A DNA stretch of 64,000 bases, from positions 32,680,687-32,744,686 of the forward strand of contig NC_052511.1 in the NCBI RefSeq assembly GCF_014356525.2. Reading direction: 5' to 3'. Shown piece by piece: positions 1 through 11,522 of the stretch (the stretch's first letter is position 1; each line of letters begins with the position of its first letter). Source of the stretch: Nilaparvata lugens. Taxonomy: Eukaryota > Arthropoda > Insecta > Hemiptera > Delphacidae. The notes below the pieces were generated by a model, which saw only the letters and a list, made by a program, of their open reading frames with translations, made no database searches and was not told the DNA's origin. The position numbers and the translations under genes are program-made.

Positions 1-20
1 ATCAGCCGATGCCCAGCTTA

Positions 21-113
21 TTATATCTGTATTTGTACAGAGACCGATACAGATATCATAAGCAAAGCATCAGGTGATGGAAAGCGGAATGCGCGAGTTT
101 GTGGCACATAAGT
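21..113 (-). CDS. Probable terminal exon with stop codon
   Basis: The acceptor is taccggtacag|ACTTAT in phase 0, as exon 18 requires. The frame reads TYVPQTRAFRFPSPDALLM, then a Ser/Val run and QIQI, and stops at TAA (21-23), followed directly by a second TAA. The pyrimidine tract before the acceptor is poor, and an alternative phase-0 exon exists at 350-628, so the true C-terminus is uncertain. A C-terminal hydrophobic-x-hydrophobic end would fit a class II PDZ ligand, which is speculative. Confidence 0.45.
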   Translation of the reverse strand, partial: TYVPQTRAFRFPSPDALLMISVSVSVQIQI

Positions 114-953
114 CTGTACCGGTACACATCTTAAGATATGGCAAATGTAAAGCAGTACTTCACAGCACTTAACTGATTCATTTACAACGAAACATAATAT
201 TATAGAAAAAGCTTGAGTTATTTTGCGAAGGATATTTTTTATGGTAAACTTACCAACATTTAAATTTTATATGGCCGATTCATTTAAATCATCGCTATAA
301 AGAGTCGAAATTCGAAGCATCACTCCCCTGAAACATGAAAAAAATTGACTTACGTAGTTTTTATAATTATTGAATATTGAAATGTGGTAAATTTAATTTT
401 CCTATGATAGGCTTTTAAGAACCAAAAGCTGTCTTTAATGTGGTAAATATTAGAATATTTATTGGTAGAATAATCTTTATAATGGATTAGTGACTCCATT
501 ATAAACGTCTCTACATCCACTGTTTTAATGAGCAATTTCAAATAATTAATGAGTTGTAGAACGGGGTCTGAAACAATTTCTTCAGGATTGTGTTTCTGAA
601 TGCTTGATATTCTTCTCCACGGAATGAACTGTAACATTATCCTATTTTATAACATACCACTACTAATAGCATTATGATGAAAACTAAAATTTGAAATGTA
701 CTATTTATAAATATTTATTCGTATGTCACCCCCAAACTCTCAAATATTCTGATGATCTTCAACACATCTTAGCATGATAGAATCCTTTTGACGTTTGGAC
801 AATAGAATAAGTATTCACTAGACCTTTAACTCAGCCATCTCTACGGAATATGGCTGCTTCCATTATTGATAATCTCAAGAATTGGGAAAAATATTGTATA
901 AGATTTATCCCAGTTATAGTAGTTTTATTTAGTCAAGGAGTCAATAAACTCAC
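114..953 (-). other. Intron 18 (AT-rich)
   Basis: This intron lies between exon 18 and the probable last exon. Apart from the uncertain open frame at 350-637, I see nothing but AT-rich sequence. Confidence 0.5.
350..637 (-). CDS. Unassigned 95-residue frame; possible alternative last exon
   Basis: An open minus-strand frame runs 288 bp in AT-rich DNA. A possible acceptor (aatgttacag|TTCATT, exon from 628) would join exon 18 in phase 0 and give FIPWRRISSIQKHNPEEIV onward to a stop at 350-352. Alternatively it could start at its own ATG (637). The product has a folded-protein look (NYLKLLIKTVDVETFIMES) but is unlike the rest of the tail, and I recognise no family. It may be chance. Confidence 0.2.
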   Translation of the reverse strand: MLQFIPWRRISSIQKHNPEEIVSDPVLQLINYLKLLIKTVDVETFIMESLIHYKDYSTNKYSNIYHIKDSFWFLKAYHRKIKFTTFQYSIIIKTT

Positions 954-1031
954 CCTATCCGGTTTGAACAGATGTGTTTGTGGCAGAACAAACGTAGATC
1001 CCAGATCTCGTTCTACCATTGTGTGACTCTC
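954..1031 (-). CDS. Exon 18: cytoplasmic tail
   Basis: This 78-bp, phase 0-0 exon has a clear acceptor (tttattttgcag|GAGAGT) and donor (CGGATAGG|gtgagt). It reads ESHTMVERDLGSTFVLPQTH then LFKPDR. Phase and splice signals fit the preceding exon exactly. No domain is recognised. Confidence 0.78.
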
Positions 1032-1904
1032 CTGCAAAATAAAAATAATAGTACTTGATATGATAGAATCATAAAAGCTATGATAACGATATTTGAAATA
1101 ATAACAGAAGCAGTATATCATGTATCATCAATAAGGATTAAAAATCACATTATTCATTAACATAAATTCAATTCTTTCAATTCAGTTGTATAAAAATATC
1201 CTTATAATATGGCACTACTCTGTCATTGTTATCTTTATTATTTATGAAATAATTATTTAAAATATCCACATAGTACATCTTGCACGCTGTGTCTGCAAGG
1301 TAGCCCTCAATTACAAAATTGTGACACATTCATCAATCACAATATCTCTTTATTCAAGTGGATACAGCTTTTTTTGACTAAGGAATGATAGAACAGGATG
1401 ATGAAAAAATATTCACACAATAATGTGTTGAATATTTTTTAATCAGAAAAACAATTTTTAGAGTGAATAGAAATATTATATTCGTTTATAATCAATCTTG
1501 GAATGATTGAAACAATTGAAAATACCCTTCAAAAGGGATTGATTATGCCAAGGCCTTCAATCAACTGGATAAGAATGGTATTGATAGGCTAGTCTTCTAA
1601 TAAAATATGTCTTATGTAAATGTCTCCCATTTGTAATTTATTTGATTTCTCCCATTATGTTGTCCTATATATCCTATATCCATATATCCTATGGATCCTA
1701 TGATACAAAATAGGGTGAATATTTCGTCAATTGCACTGAAAGGTTTTTGATCAAGTCGGCATGCGGTAACATAACTGCATTCATCAAATACTCCACGCTA
1801 TTTATATATTACTCAGTTTTTCAGTAATTCAGTTATCAATAAATGTCAACAGTATTTTCGTTTATATTGATTTGAATCTTTTATGAGTTTTGATAGGGAC
1901 TCAC
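1032..1904 (-). other. Intron 17
   Basis: AT-rich intron. A short run of overlapping 'tatcctat' words at about 1,670-1,700 is the only structure seen. Confidence 0.7.
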
Positions 1905-2019
1905 ATCATTGTTATTATTGGTGTGATGATGATGATGGTGGTGATGATGTGATGAATGCAGACTCTTAGTCGGGGGTTGAATCGTTGTTTCGTCGTAAGA
2001 CCGAGCTTCTGACACCGTC
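1905..2019 (-). CDS. Exon 17: cytoplasmic tail with nine consecutive His
   Basis: The exon runs from gattacag|GACGGT to AACAATGAT|gtgagt, phase 2 to 0. It reads TVSEARSYDETTIQPPTKSL, then SS, nine His and TNNNND. The run is coded by mixed CAT/CAC codons, so it is not a pure trinucleotide slip product. Arthropod intracellular tails sometimes carry such His runs; whether it binds metal is unknown. Confidence 0.78.
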
Positions 2020-3587
2020 CTGTAATCCACAAATCAACAGAAACTGAAATATCTTGCTCTAAATATTAATCACGAAACATCTTCAAGCTCGAATACTGTT
2101 TCAATAATTTGTTAGTTTTGGATTCAACCATCATAATTCCCATCAATGAGTTTGAGGAATTCCATCAGAAAAGACCAGGTAAAGCAAATTATCAACAGGG
2201 ATAGATTGGAAAGCAAGTGATGTTTCCAATTCACTCTGGTTGGTGAATTCAAGTCACAATTTACAGAAAAAAAGGGTTTCTTATTTTTTGTACAACAGAT
2301 TTAGAGTTACTTATCTGCTCAGCCACATTTCCATGATGCAAGTGATCTGTTCAGAAATGAATTACCATGATTAACATAGAATAGGAAGAAAATTGATACA
2401 AAGAACCACTCTTAGTTAAATGCATTTTTGTTCGAATGTGACTATATCAACTTTAAATTGCATTTCAGTCTTATTGTTAGTGTTAAGGGAGCATATTTGG
2501 GGTTTTACCTCTTGTTTCCATTGTAGAATTGTGAATAAATAATTAAAAAATTGATGTTGCTTTCCATGATGAAACACTATTAACTTTGTTGTAGTTCAGA
2601 CACTGTGTTACCTGTAAATATTTGAAAAAACACTTACTTTTTCTTGGAGTGTTGAGGAATGCATTTCACTCCTAAGGAGGAGCTCTATCAGCCTGAGGCT
2701 CCTCCTCAGGAGTGAAATGCTTTCATCAACACTCCAAGAAAAAGTAAGTGTTTTTTTCAAATATTCACAAGTATAACAGTGTCTGAACTACAACAAAGTT
2801 AATTAAAAAATATCTGATATAATGCACAGAGGAAAATGCTTTCGATCTTCCAGTTGAAAAGCTTACACATCCATGAATTAACGCAGTAGTTATTGTGTCA
2901 GACAAACTCTTACATCGAATATTAGTTATGTTATATTAACAAATAATTAGTTATTAGTTACATTAACAAAATACCACAAGAAACCGTAAACCATGACCAA
3001 TTTCAATTATTTTTAATCTAGATACTGTAATGAAAAACGAGCGGCTTTGCTAATTTTATTTTATATACAGAACAGAGCATTTTACAAGACAGACGGTTTG
3101 CTCTGATCGTTCCTTGAATGTCTGTATTAGAGCATGGAAATTGAATATGTGAACGAAATCTAGACAGAAATAAAAATATTAAATTTATTATAGAGATTTG
3201 TAACTAACTTAAGAAGGTCATTTACCAACCACCGACAATTAATGAGCAAATTTCACATGAAAGTTTATGTGAAATTAATCATACCGTGATAATAAATCTC
3301 ATTGTTTAAGTGAGAATAACATAAATGGAATGAAGTTATCCAGGTGAAAAGTTAATGATAAAATCTTCTTTCATTACAAACTCAAATCGGCTGAAACTGG
3401 ATGTGTATTTAACAATCGAAGGTTACTAGAGTGATTATGTAGCTATGTATAAATAAATATTAGATCAATTGATTTCCCCTATAGAAATATAAGAAAGATG
3501 AAAAAGGAGAGAACAAGAAAAAACATTCCAAGTAAGCAACAGTGAAAAGAAGTTGGATAGAAGAAAGAAGAGACGTTGTGTTCTTAC
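2020..3587 (-). other. Intron 16
   Basis: The intron holds the TTAA-flanked foldback element at 2,584-2,798. The rest is AT-rich with no coding signal. Confidence 0.7.
2584..2798. mobile_element. TTAA-flanked foldback MITE
   Basis: Two arms of about 100 bases are near-perfect reverse complements, separated by a loop of about 15 bases. Both outer ends read CTTTGTTGTAGTTCAGACAC on their own strand. TTAA abuts each end (2,580-2,583 and 2,799-2,802), which is the target site duplication of piggyBac-type transposons. No coding capacity. The family assignment rests on the TTAA only. Confidence 0.75.
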
Positions 3588-3665
3588 AGGCAGTCGACTT
3601 TCGAGATGACTTGCTCCAGCTCCGCCTCAAGCGTTGGGGGAGGGGGGATGTCGACAATTATTGTG
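3588..3665 (-). CDS. Exon 16: cytoplasmic tail with PPPP and amphipathic helix
   Basis: This 78-bp exon runs from gtgatttcag|CACAAT to GACTGCCT|gtaagaac, phase 2-2. It completes an Ser codon and reads TIIVDIPPPPTLEAELEQVI then SKVDC. The region LEAELEQVISKV should form a short amphipathic helix. If the donor were skipped the frame would end at once (CTG TAA), which could give a shorter isoform ending in DCL. Confidence 0.8.
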
Positions 3666-5602
3666 CTGAAATCACAGAAACTTCTCAGTCATACACAAAT
3701 CCTATCAACCACTACGCTTCCACCAATCTACCAAATATGGGAGAACGTTCTGAAATATCATTTACTTGAAAAATATGGACTACAATACTTGTGTTATGAT
3801 AACAGCAGAGTCTGTATTTAAGTCTAAAAAAAGTTGAAATTCAATTAATAATAGAAAACATTTTTTAGTAAATGTTATAAGTTTCAGTTTTCTTATAAGT
3901 GTGATAAGTGATAACCAAGAGATAATTTTAGTTATAAATGGAGGAAATTCTATTATTTTCACTTGAATTTGAGAGTTTTTGTAGGTACCCTATTTGTTTA
4001 GGAATTTCATTAAAATAATTTCATCCACCATGCTTGACTTTTCAATAGTGAATACGTTTTCTAATACTAGAGAATGTGATAGAACGTTATCGATAAAACA
4101 AAATCAACTGATCATGATTATTGTATACCGTATCTTGAAAACTTCTCAATCTAAATATTGTGTACAGGGCCAAAAGACTGCAAACTAACGCAGACTTTTG
4201 CAGCAGAATAAAGCGACAAAATGGGCTAAATGGAATAGAATTAAAGGTGATCAGATACCCTAAAAATAGGCGTACTTTTAAAAATTGTAAATAGAAGATT
4301 TTCGCCTGCCGCTGGTATTTTTTGCAAAATTCAGAGACAGCTGCTTGTGTGGCCCTTTATGGAGCTCACTAGCAATTCCCGTATTTGGTTTAACAAACCT
4401 CTGTATTCAACGTGTTCAGGAACTAATCAACAATGCATTATAATTGAATAAGTGCGACTATGTCTTCAGTCTAAAATAAGGTGTTTCCAGAGACTAAAAA
4501 TTTATATTTTTTCAACTCTCTTATCTAAAATGATTAGATACAGTTTGGATAAGATTCTACAAGTACCGTAGCTGAAATGTTTTCACCGACAGTGGACAGT
4601 AAATCTGAAGAGTTGAAACCTTCACGCTTTTAAACAATAATTGAGTTCTTTAGAAAAATTATCAAATTGAAAATTTATTTGTTGGTGATTGAATTCTTGT
4701 GTATGTTATTTCCGGTAAAATAAATAAATACATAAATAGATTGACTTCACCTAACATGAGTATAGGAGTTGAAAAAATATTTTTCCTGAGATACCCGTTT
4801 CTATTTGGTGGAATAACTGGTGGCGTTATTCTAAAAAAACTCGGACGAAACTGTTGGTTAGAATATTTTTGAAAGTTATCACAGACACACAGAATATAAT
4901 GTAGGGTGAATTATCATGTTAAACATCGTTTAAATATGTACATGCAAAATAGTGCTTATTATTACAGTGAGATTATTTTTGAAGAGCAAGTCACATTGAA
5001 ATTGCATTCTTATTGATAAAACGCAAAATCTGTAAATGGAGTACAAGAAATATAATAATTATTACTACACAGTACACATGGAAAAAAGTTTCATGGGAAT
5101 GGTAAAGCTACAGATGTAATGGATACCCTCCAGCCTAAAACGACGCCTACAGAGCTTTACATAAAGGTTTTAATATTGGGTTCTATTGTTCTAAGAAATG
5201 GTAAGAATCATTGAAATCCCTCCTATTTATTATATTCAAAATTTTTTAGCCGGAGAAATAATGCTCTCAATTTGAATGAATCTTTATCATCGTCTCAAGA
5301 ACATTGATGACACTCTATTTCTTAAAACAACATGTCACATTGCAAAAGAGTTATAGAAAATTCTCTAACAATCAATCTGCGCAAAATTTGATCATAGAGA
5401 GTAATGAATCATCGAGAAAGAAGGTGTCAGATTAATATTCTAGTAGCCCACAATAGTAATACTCTTAGAAGAATACAATATATTATCATGAATAATCTAC
5501 AAAATTATAAAGTTCAAAATGTAGTTGACTAGATGGGGTGAGAGGGGAGAATGATTTATTCGAGAATATCTCAAATTTGAGAACAAGACTGATGAACAGT
5601 AC
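3666..5602 (-). other. Intron 15
   Basis: About 1.9 kb of AT-rich DNA. No gene, RNA or clear repeat seen. Confidence 0.7.
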
Positions 5603-5735
5603 CTTTCAGCAGTTCGAATAGTGTTGAATCCCTGTTGACCAAGGTCGGTGTGAGGCTCCTCTATAAAAGCATCATCCAATTCTTTCGTCCTGCCCACTGT
5701 GGCCGACACTTCAAATCCTGCTGATACTAGGGCAC
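5603..5735 (-). CDS. Exon 15: cytoplasmic tail
   Basis: The exon runs from tttgatag|GTGCCC to GCTGAAAG|gtactg, phase 1 to 2. The junction base from exon 14 makes Gly, giving ALVSAGFEVSATVGRTKELD then EEPHTDLGQQGFNTIRTAE. It has no match I can name. It is acidic and soluble-looking, and its frame continuity with exons 14 and 16 supports the call. Confidence 0.82.
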
Positions 5736-6853
5736 CTATCAAACATTCAAAATCACTCGTTAGGTGCATTTATTATAAATAAAAATGGCAATACAATTTC
5801 AAGAGAATTATTTTTTGATGAAGTATGAGTGTTGTATTATGATAATTTTATACTGAAGAACTAGAATGTATCATAGAGAAAATATAGCACAAGAAGATGT
5901 CCTATGGTGTAGGACGTTTATGTTCCAAGTTTCACTTTTAACTCAAGCCGATAGTCGTAGTAGTTATTTTTTGTGAAGACATGTAACGCTAAGAGTCTCT
6001 CATACTGTGCCGTTCTCATACATTCTCATCCAGCCAAAATATTATTAATAGACAGAAGACGACAGTGATTGGCTCGAGTTAACAGAAAATCGGTTTGAAA
6101 ATAGAACATAAACGTCCTTTACCATGGTATATAATTATCTTCTTATGCTATATTTTCTCTATGACTGTATTGACAACAGAAATTTCTTCCTTCTCAAATT
6201 TACTCTGTACATTATTATTATAAGTAAAAAATTTGAAATAAGCATTATTAGATGTGATACCTTACTATTTAAAAAAAATTGAATTTTGTGAAATATAATG
6301 TGATATGATAATTTGCACGCAGTTATTAGCAGCATGTCGAAATTCATCAGGTGAAGCAGAAGATAAATAATATTATTCAATTTTGACTACCATTTATGCA
6401 CTGAATAATTAATTGTTTTGGAATAATCAACTCATGAGTATTTGTAACTCGATAAAACTATAACTTGATATTGTATTGAATAATTTATTATTCTGGAATA
6501 ATTTAGGCTACTTTGTGTGTATTTGTAAATTGATGAAATATGATCATGATAATGAAACAATGGATAATGTTGGCTAGAAATATATCAGGAATTTATTGAA
6601 AGATTAGGCTACATACAACATTTTTCAACACCTATGCTGTCATCTACAGTGTGAAAATTCAACTCATCCTTTTGAATTTTCACACTGAAAATTACACCAA
6701 AGGTGTTGAAACATGTAGGCCTACTTGATCGTTCAATGATCTTTCAATTCGTGATATTCCTAGACAACATTATCCATTGTTCTATTTTGAATAAATATTA
6801 CTACATTTCACCAACAACAGTATCTGAAGACAATGATTTGTGTGATGACTTAC
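5736..6853 (-). other. Intron 14
   Basis: The intron holds the foldback element at 5,871-6,164. A short inverted pair around 6,625-6,715 (CAACACCTWTG...) adds a small hairpin. The rest is AT-rich. Confidence 0.65.
5871..6164. mobile_element. Foldback MITE, CATAGAGAAA family
   Basis: The ends are inverted copies: TCATAGAGAAAATATAGCA on the left matches the reverse complement at 6,146-6,164. The match continues inward through AAGAAGAT and, after small gaps, GGACGTTTATGTTC and CGAG/CAAGCC. No coding sequence; no convincing target duplication. A 55-bp hairpin at 29,605-29,659 has very similar ends. Confidence 0.7.
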
Positions 6854-6986
6854 CAGTTGATGGTTTCCTAGGTACAGGGGTGGCACTCTGTGACTTGTGC
6901 TGTGGTGGTGGGGGTGCAGGGGGCACCGAATGATTGGTCGAGTTGCTTGGCTTCCTGCTGTTGGCCCGCGAGCCCTGCAGTGAGAA
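6854..6986 (-). CDS. Exon 14: cytoplasmic tail with poly-proline motif
   Basis: The exon runs from ttgtttcag|TTCTCA to TCAACTG|gtaagt, phase 0 to 1, coding 44 residues plus one base: GSRANSRKPSNSTNHS, then VPPAPPPPQHK and PVPRKPST. The PPAPPPP and PVPRKP stretches look like SH3- or EVH1-type ligands, suggesting a link to the actin cytoskeleton (inference from motif only). Confidence 0.85.
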
Positions 6987-8231
6987 CTGAAACAATTACA
7001 ATAAGTGTTATCCTTATGCAAATACAACAGAAATATATGGGTACCTAATATCTAAATTGAGTTTTTGAATTGGAAATATAGCAATATTGGACAGAATGCT
7101 GCATATAGCAAAAATGCTATTAACTTTTTGTTGAGGGCTACTCTTATTTATTTGAAAACTAAAAATCTGGGACCCTTTTTCAAAACTTTTATCGAATACC
7201 TGCTATGTCTTGTGAATGGCATTAATTTGTTGAAACATATAGTAAATAGAAGTTATCAAAAAATGGTAGCTAAGTACTTAGATTTTTCATTTCTAGCAAA
7301 AATGCTGTATGAAATAGAATATCAATATACGACCTATAGGCTAGTTCAACACAGTGAATGGATGATAGAATACAAGAAAGCAAGAACAGAATACAATAAA
7401 GTATACAGAAAATATGTGGATATATCGACCTTTGGTATGGGAGGACCATTTTCTTTTGGATCAAGTGATGTGCAGAAGTAACTGCTCGTTCAGTAAAACA
7501 TTATCTATTTAGGTAGCATACATATATTTAATGTTATCAGTGCAATGATACTATCTTCACTACAGTAGATAAATTAACCTACAATAATGCATCACAGGTA
7601 ATTTAACTCTTCTCCAACCGGAATTGTGCATAATGTGTCTCAAAGTAACAGATTCTAAGCAGTAGCGTGGTCAGAATTTTGGAATGTTGTGCGGGGGGGA
7701 GGGGGGTTGACAGAAAATTTTGGGCCCTCTATAGACCTTTTAACAGTAACCTTTCCAACATAAAGATTTTATTGGTGAGGAGGAAGTTTTGACTTTAGAA
7801 AAATTCTCTCTTTAGCATACTCTACCATGTAGGCAATTGTTTCTACTTTTTTATTGTAACTTTGTTTTCTTAGTGTTTCATGGATGTTTGGAATGCACAT
7901 AAAGGCTTACATATATAGATTACACATTAAGAGGAGAAGGTTCCTCTCAATATATTGTCAATGAGATTGTCATTGTTGTAGCCAATTGTGAATCATTTTG
8001 ATGAGTTTAATATTTTTCAACGTTCAGCAAACAATATATAGTAGCCTACCTAGTTGAAAACAATTATTTGAGGTCATTTTTACATAATGCATCTTGGATC
8101 TTGGACTTTTGGGCCTCTTTTTTAGGCTCATAGGGGGGTTTCCAGGTTAAAATCACCCCCTTCCTCCGCTACAAGTCTTAAAGTAACAGTAAGTCTTAAA
8201 GTAACAGCAAGTTGAAGTCTTAGTAACGTAC
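6987..8231 (-). other. Intron 13
   Basis: A plus-strand open frame of 138 codons (7,065-7,481) has no family resemblance and is treated as chance. A possible decayed transposon spans about 7,668-8,173. A short duplication of 'aagtcttaaagtaacag' occurs at about 8,174-8,210. Confidence 0.6.
7668..8173. mobile_element. Possible decayed DNA transposon
   Basis: The left end reads GTAGCGTGGTCAG, followed by a G-rich tract. The right end closes with CACCCCCTTCCTCCGCTAC, so both ends share inverted GTAGCG and a G/C-rich subterminal run. Arms diverge quickly and no target duplication is visible. A weak call. Confidence 0.3.
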
Positions 8232-8498
8232 TTGTTTGTCAGAAGCGCTGATAGGGCCGTCAGGCGTGAGGTAGTTGAGCAGTTTCTGTTCGGGCCCGAA
8301 CGTGGACATGGTGAGTAGTGAGCCCGAGGCAGGCTGAGGCACTGGCACTGGGCGATACTTGGCGCGAGGGATCATCACGGTGAGTGAGCGCTCTCGCTGG
8401 TGGTCCAATGTGCCTCCACCTCCGCCGATCTGGTGGCTTGGCGACGGCGCTTTGTGCGCTTTGCGAACCACTTTCGGCTTTGCGGTCGACATGTGTGT
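8232..8498 (-). CDS. Exon 13: cytoplasmic tail
   Basis: The exon runs from ttgtatgtag|ACACAC to GACAAACAA|gtacgt, phase 0-0, 89 codons. The tail is basic at first (KPKVVRKAHKAPSPS), then has a Gly-rich turn, a probable core stretch RSLTVMIPRAKYRPVPVPQP and an end KLLNYLTPDGPISASDKQ. Codons mostly end in G or C, unlike the AT-rich surroundings, suggesting purifying selection. No catalytic domain is visible; short linear binding motifs are likely. Confidence 0.88.
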
Positions 8499-8880
8499 CT
8501 ACATACAACAATCATCTATTAATATATTCTCAATAAATGAAACACTTCTGTCTGATTTATTTCAAATCCTCCCTGCACACGTACATATCGCATCCACGCA
8601 GGGAGAACGGTACGAAATATTCAATATATATTATTATTGTTATACAATTTTTTTTTGTAAATATGATCTAATAAATGAATAATTTGAGTTTATCTATTCA
8701 TGAGAATTGTCAAGACAGCAAGTAATGATATAAGTTATGAATAATATTCATGATTTATTTTATTCAAAGCTACTAGAACCAAAGCCACGCACCAGAAATG
8801 TATATATCAATGAAAAAAAAGATAGTCAACAGAAACCACCTGCGTCTCTGTACCATCACTCTGTATCATCTGACACACTT

Positions 8881-8997
8881 GGCCGGTTGCACAAAAACAG
8901 GATGAATTTTTATCGAGATTAATTTCACGAGAACCAATCAGAAAAGCCTTCTTTGATTGGTTCTCGTAAAGTTAATCGGCTTTTGTGCAACCGGGCC
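8881..8997. mobile_element. Short foldback MITE with GGCCGGTTGCACAAAA ends
   Basis: The left end GGCCGGTTGCACAAAA is the inverted match of the right end TTTTGTGCAACCGGGCC. The arms continue inward with TTAATCTCGATAA-like sequence and a palindromic centre built on GAGAACCAATCA and TGATTGGTTCTC. Such 'GGTTGCACAAA' foldbacks are, from memory, common in insect genomes. No target duplication is certain. Confidence 0.75.
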
Positions 8998-9689
8998 TTC
9001 GCTTTTAGGTTGGAAAATGATTTGATAGCGAAAACATACATTCAAAAATGATTTGATAACGGAAGCATGGACTCTTGAACACAATACAAGATTTAGGAGT
9101 TCCATTAGACTGCAGCAGCACCACTTAGATTTTTATGAGAGTGGCCCAAATATATTAGCAAAAAAGTTGTCAATTCTCTTCCTTATGGTATTAAAGATAC
9201 CCAAATTCGAAACCTATATTCGAGAAAAGAGTTATGACTTGCTAGTGGAGAGGAACATTATTATGAGTGGGATACCATTTTTCAACAATGATAGGCCTAC
9301 CTATATTGTGATACTATTACAGGGGAAATGACAGAAAAATTAGAGTAGCAATGGAATTGGTAACTTGAGTCTAACATTTATAAATATTATGTGTTGCTTG
9401 TATGTGTTGCTCTGATTGAGAATCTGAATTAATTAGAATTTTTGAAATGAATGAATTTATTTGTTTTTCAATAACAAAATATAAGAAAGCATTACAAGAG
9501 ATAATATAAATATGCTATTGCACCGAATTAAAGCACAAGCATAAAAATACAGGAACTGCTTAAAACTTAGTTTTTTCTTGAATCATCTTTATAGATTAAA
9601 ATTCCATATAAATTATTCCAGGAGGCATCCCACTCATGAAAACTCTACCAATTTATTCCATTTTGTTTAATTTTTGTATAACTTACAAT

Positions 9690-10815
9690 AATTAGGGATG
9701 TCAATCCCGGTCCATTTTTTATACCTAACAATCCCGGGATTTTTCAGCGTCAATCCCGGGATTTTCGGGATTGTAAACCTGGAATTGTGAATCATATTTT
9801 TCCAAAAACAATTCAATATGGAATTCATTTACGGTGATGAATATGAGTTTTTATAACTAATTTATTGTTCTAAGTGTTTGGCTAATTTATTCTACAGGCA
9901 CAGCCTACATATACATATATTGATTGTATACTGTACTCTGTACTGGCTTAATAGAATTCGCATTATCAGTTCGCATAATTGGCAGAATGGTTGTTGATTG
10001 GTTGTTATGTCTCTACACTCTTGTTTCTGTTTACACATCACCACAATTATTACCAGTCTAGACGGCGTAATTGCAATATTTGCAATAGTGCTGATGGCAT
10101 TTCCTTGGAATGCATTCCGAACTTCGAAAAGGCTTCAGAAAACAGAAATAAAAATGCACTATCGATTCACTCTCTGTCTAATTATTCCTCTCCTCGTCTC
10201 TTTCTCTATCAAGTACAATATCTAGTTGAAGTAAATATTATAGTTGGCTCTACGAAATTTTATTTAGTAGTGTAGTGGTTCAGCTTTCGCGTTGTTTGGT
10301 CGGTATGGCGTTACGGTCTTACAAAAAGTATTCTATTTTATTATTAATTTAAGTGATATCAATTCACTTTACAGTATTTGACGTAATTAAATTGTGAGCT
10401 CTATCCCGTCCTGATGTAGGATAGAAATGCTTTTTTCTACATAAAAAAGACTCTGATGAGTTATCTTGCTTTCCTCAGTTCTCACCATCATCTAGGATAC
10501 AGCAAATTTGAGGTAGGACATGAAATAAAACAGTTACTTCTAATCTTGAAAACATTCAAAGAAATATAATGTTCAATTTCAATATTATTCCCAAGTATTT
10601 TTTTCTTCATTTTAATAATAGCCTCTCCCTATTTAATGGGCCCTTTTTCATCTCCACACACTGTTACTGAACATGTAATTGAGGAGGAACAATTGGTTAA
10701 AAATGCATGAAACTGATTTTTGCCAATCCCGGGATCAGTCCCGGGATCCCGGGATTGATATTGGATAATTCCGAAATACCGGGATTGGAAATCAGTCCCG
10801 GGATTGACATCCCTA
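9690..10815. mobile_element. Non-autonomous hAT-like transposon
   Basis: The element has inverted ends: TAGGGATGTCAATCCCGG at 9,693-9,710 and the reverse complement ending at 10,815. Subterminal arrays of CCCGGGATT words occur at both ends. A perfect 8-bp direct duplication, CTTACAAT, lies at 9,682-9,689 and 10,816-10,823; 8 bp is the hallmark of hAT transposition. No transposase frame is present in the 1.1 kb interior, so it must be mobilised in trans. Three extra bases (AAT) sit between the left duplication and the inverted end. Confidence 0.85.
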
Positions 10816-11238
10816 CTTACAATGTCAATAAATGAAAAACCTCTCATCATGCATCATGTTTTATTATTATCTGTACTAATATTCGTCTGGAAATACATCC
10901 ACTCCTCTTCTTTATCACATTTAAGAAGCTTGAATTTTAATCACAATTTATCATAATGTGAATGTAAATTTTAATCTCATGGAATAGTATTGAATGATAC
11001 AACTCAAAATTATTTCCATGAAGCAATTTTCACTTATTATTTTTCCAAAATTGCTTTGAATTATTTAAATTTTTTCCCAAATTTTCAGTTTGAGAAAATA
11101 ATTTTGGTTATTACAATATTACACCGTCATCAATAGAACATGAAGCTCATAAAAAAGTTGGAATGGTGTTAGAATTGTAAAATTCGATGACTGATTTATA
11201 CAATAATTCTCAATTGACTGACACATGTGTGAACAAAC

Positions 11239-11522
11239 CTGTTTGACATAAGGCGGCAGCGTGTTGTCAATGCTTGCCTCACTGCTTGTGTCGAGACTGA
11301 TCATGGCCCGTTTGTCACCCGTGGCACTAGTTCGCCCGCCGGCCGCAATGGCACCCCTGTAGCGACGGAAGCCCGCCACTCCAGGACGAAGCATGGGTGG
11401 ACCACCTCCACTCCTACCTCCGCCACCACCGCCCCCTCGGCGCTTCATGCACGCCATGATGCAGCACACTACCAGCAGCACCATCAGACATGCGCCTATC
11501 GTCACTAGCACCAGTAAAAGAA
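11239..11522 (-). CDS. Exon 12: transmembrane helix and start of cytoplasmic tail
   Basis: The exon runs from gattttcag|TTCTTT to AAACAG|gtttgt, phase 1 to 0, coding about 95 residues. It opens with a strongly hydrophobic helix (VLLLVLVTIGACLMVLLVV then CCIMAC) followed by a stop-transfer cluster MKRR. The Cys pair plus a further Cys at the inner face are candidate palmitoylation sites. A Gly-rich linker (seven Gly, then RSGGG) follows, then a tail with TSATGDKRAMISLDTSSEAS. This gives a type I topology: EGF modules outside, tail inside. Confidence 0.92.

Larger units (their letters stand above)
8499..11238 (-). other. Intron 12
   Basis: The 2.7 kb intron holds the foldback at 8,881-8,997 and the hAT-like element at 9,690-10,815, separated by AT-rich sequence with nothing further seen. 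Confidence 0.7.

Noticed and set aside
7065..7481. Plus-strand 138-codon open frame in intron 13
   Set aside because: Longest plus-strand frame outside exon shadows, but the product has no recognisable domain and no promoter or splice context is visible. Left as chance pending expression data.
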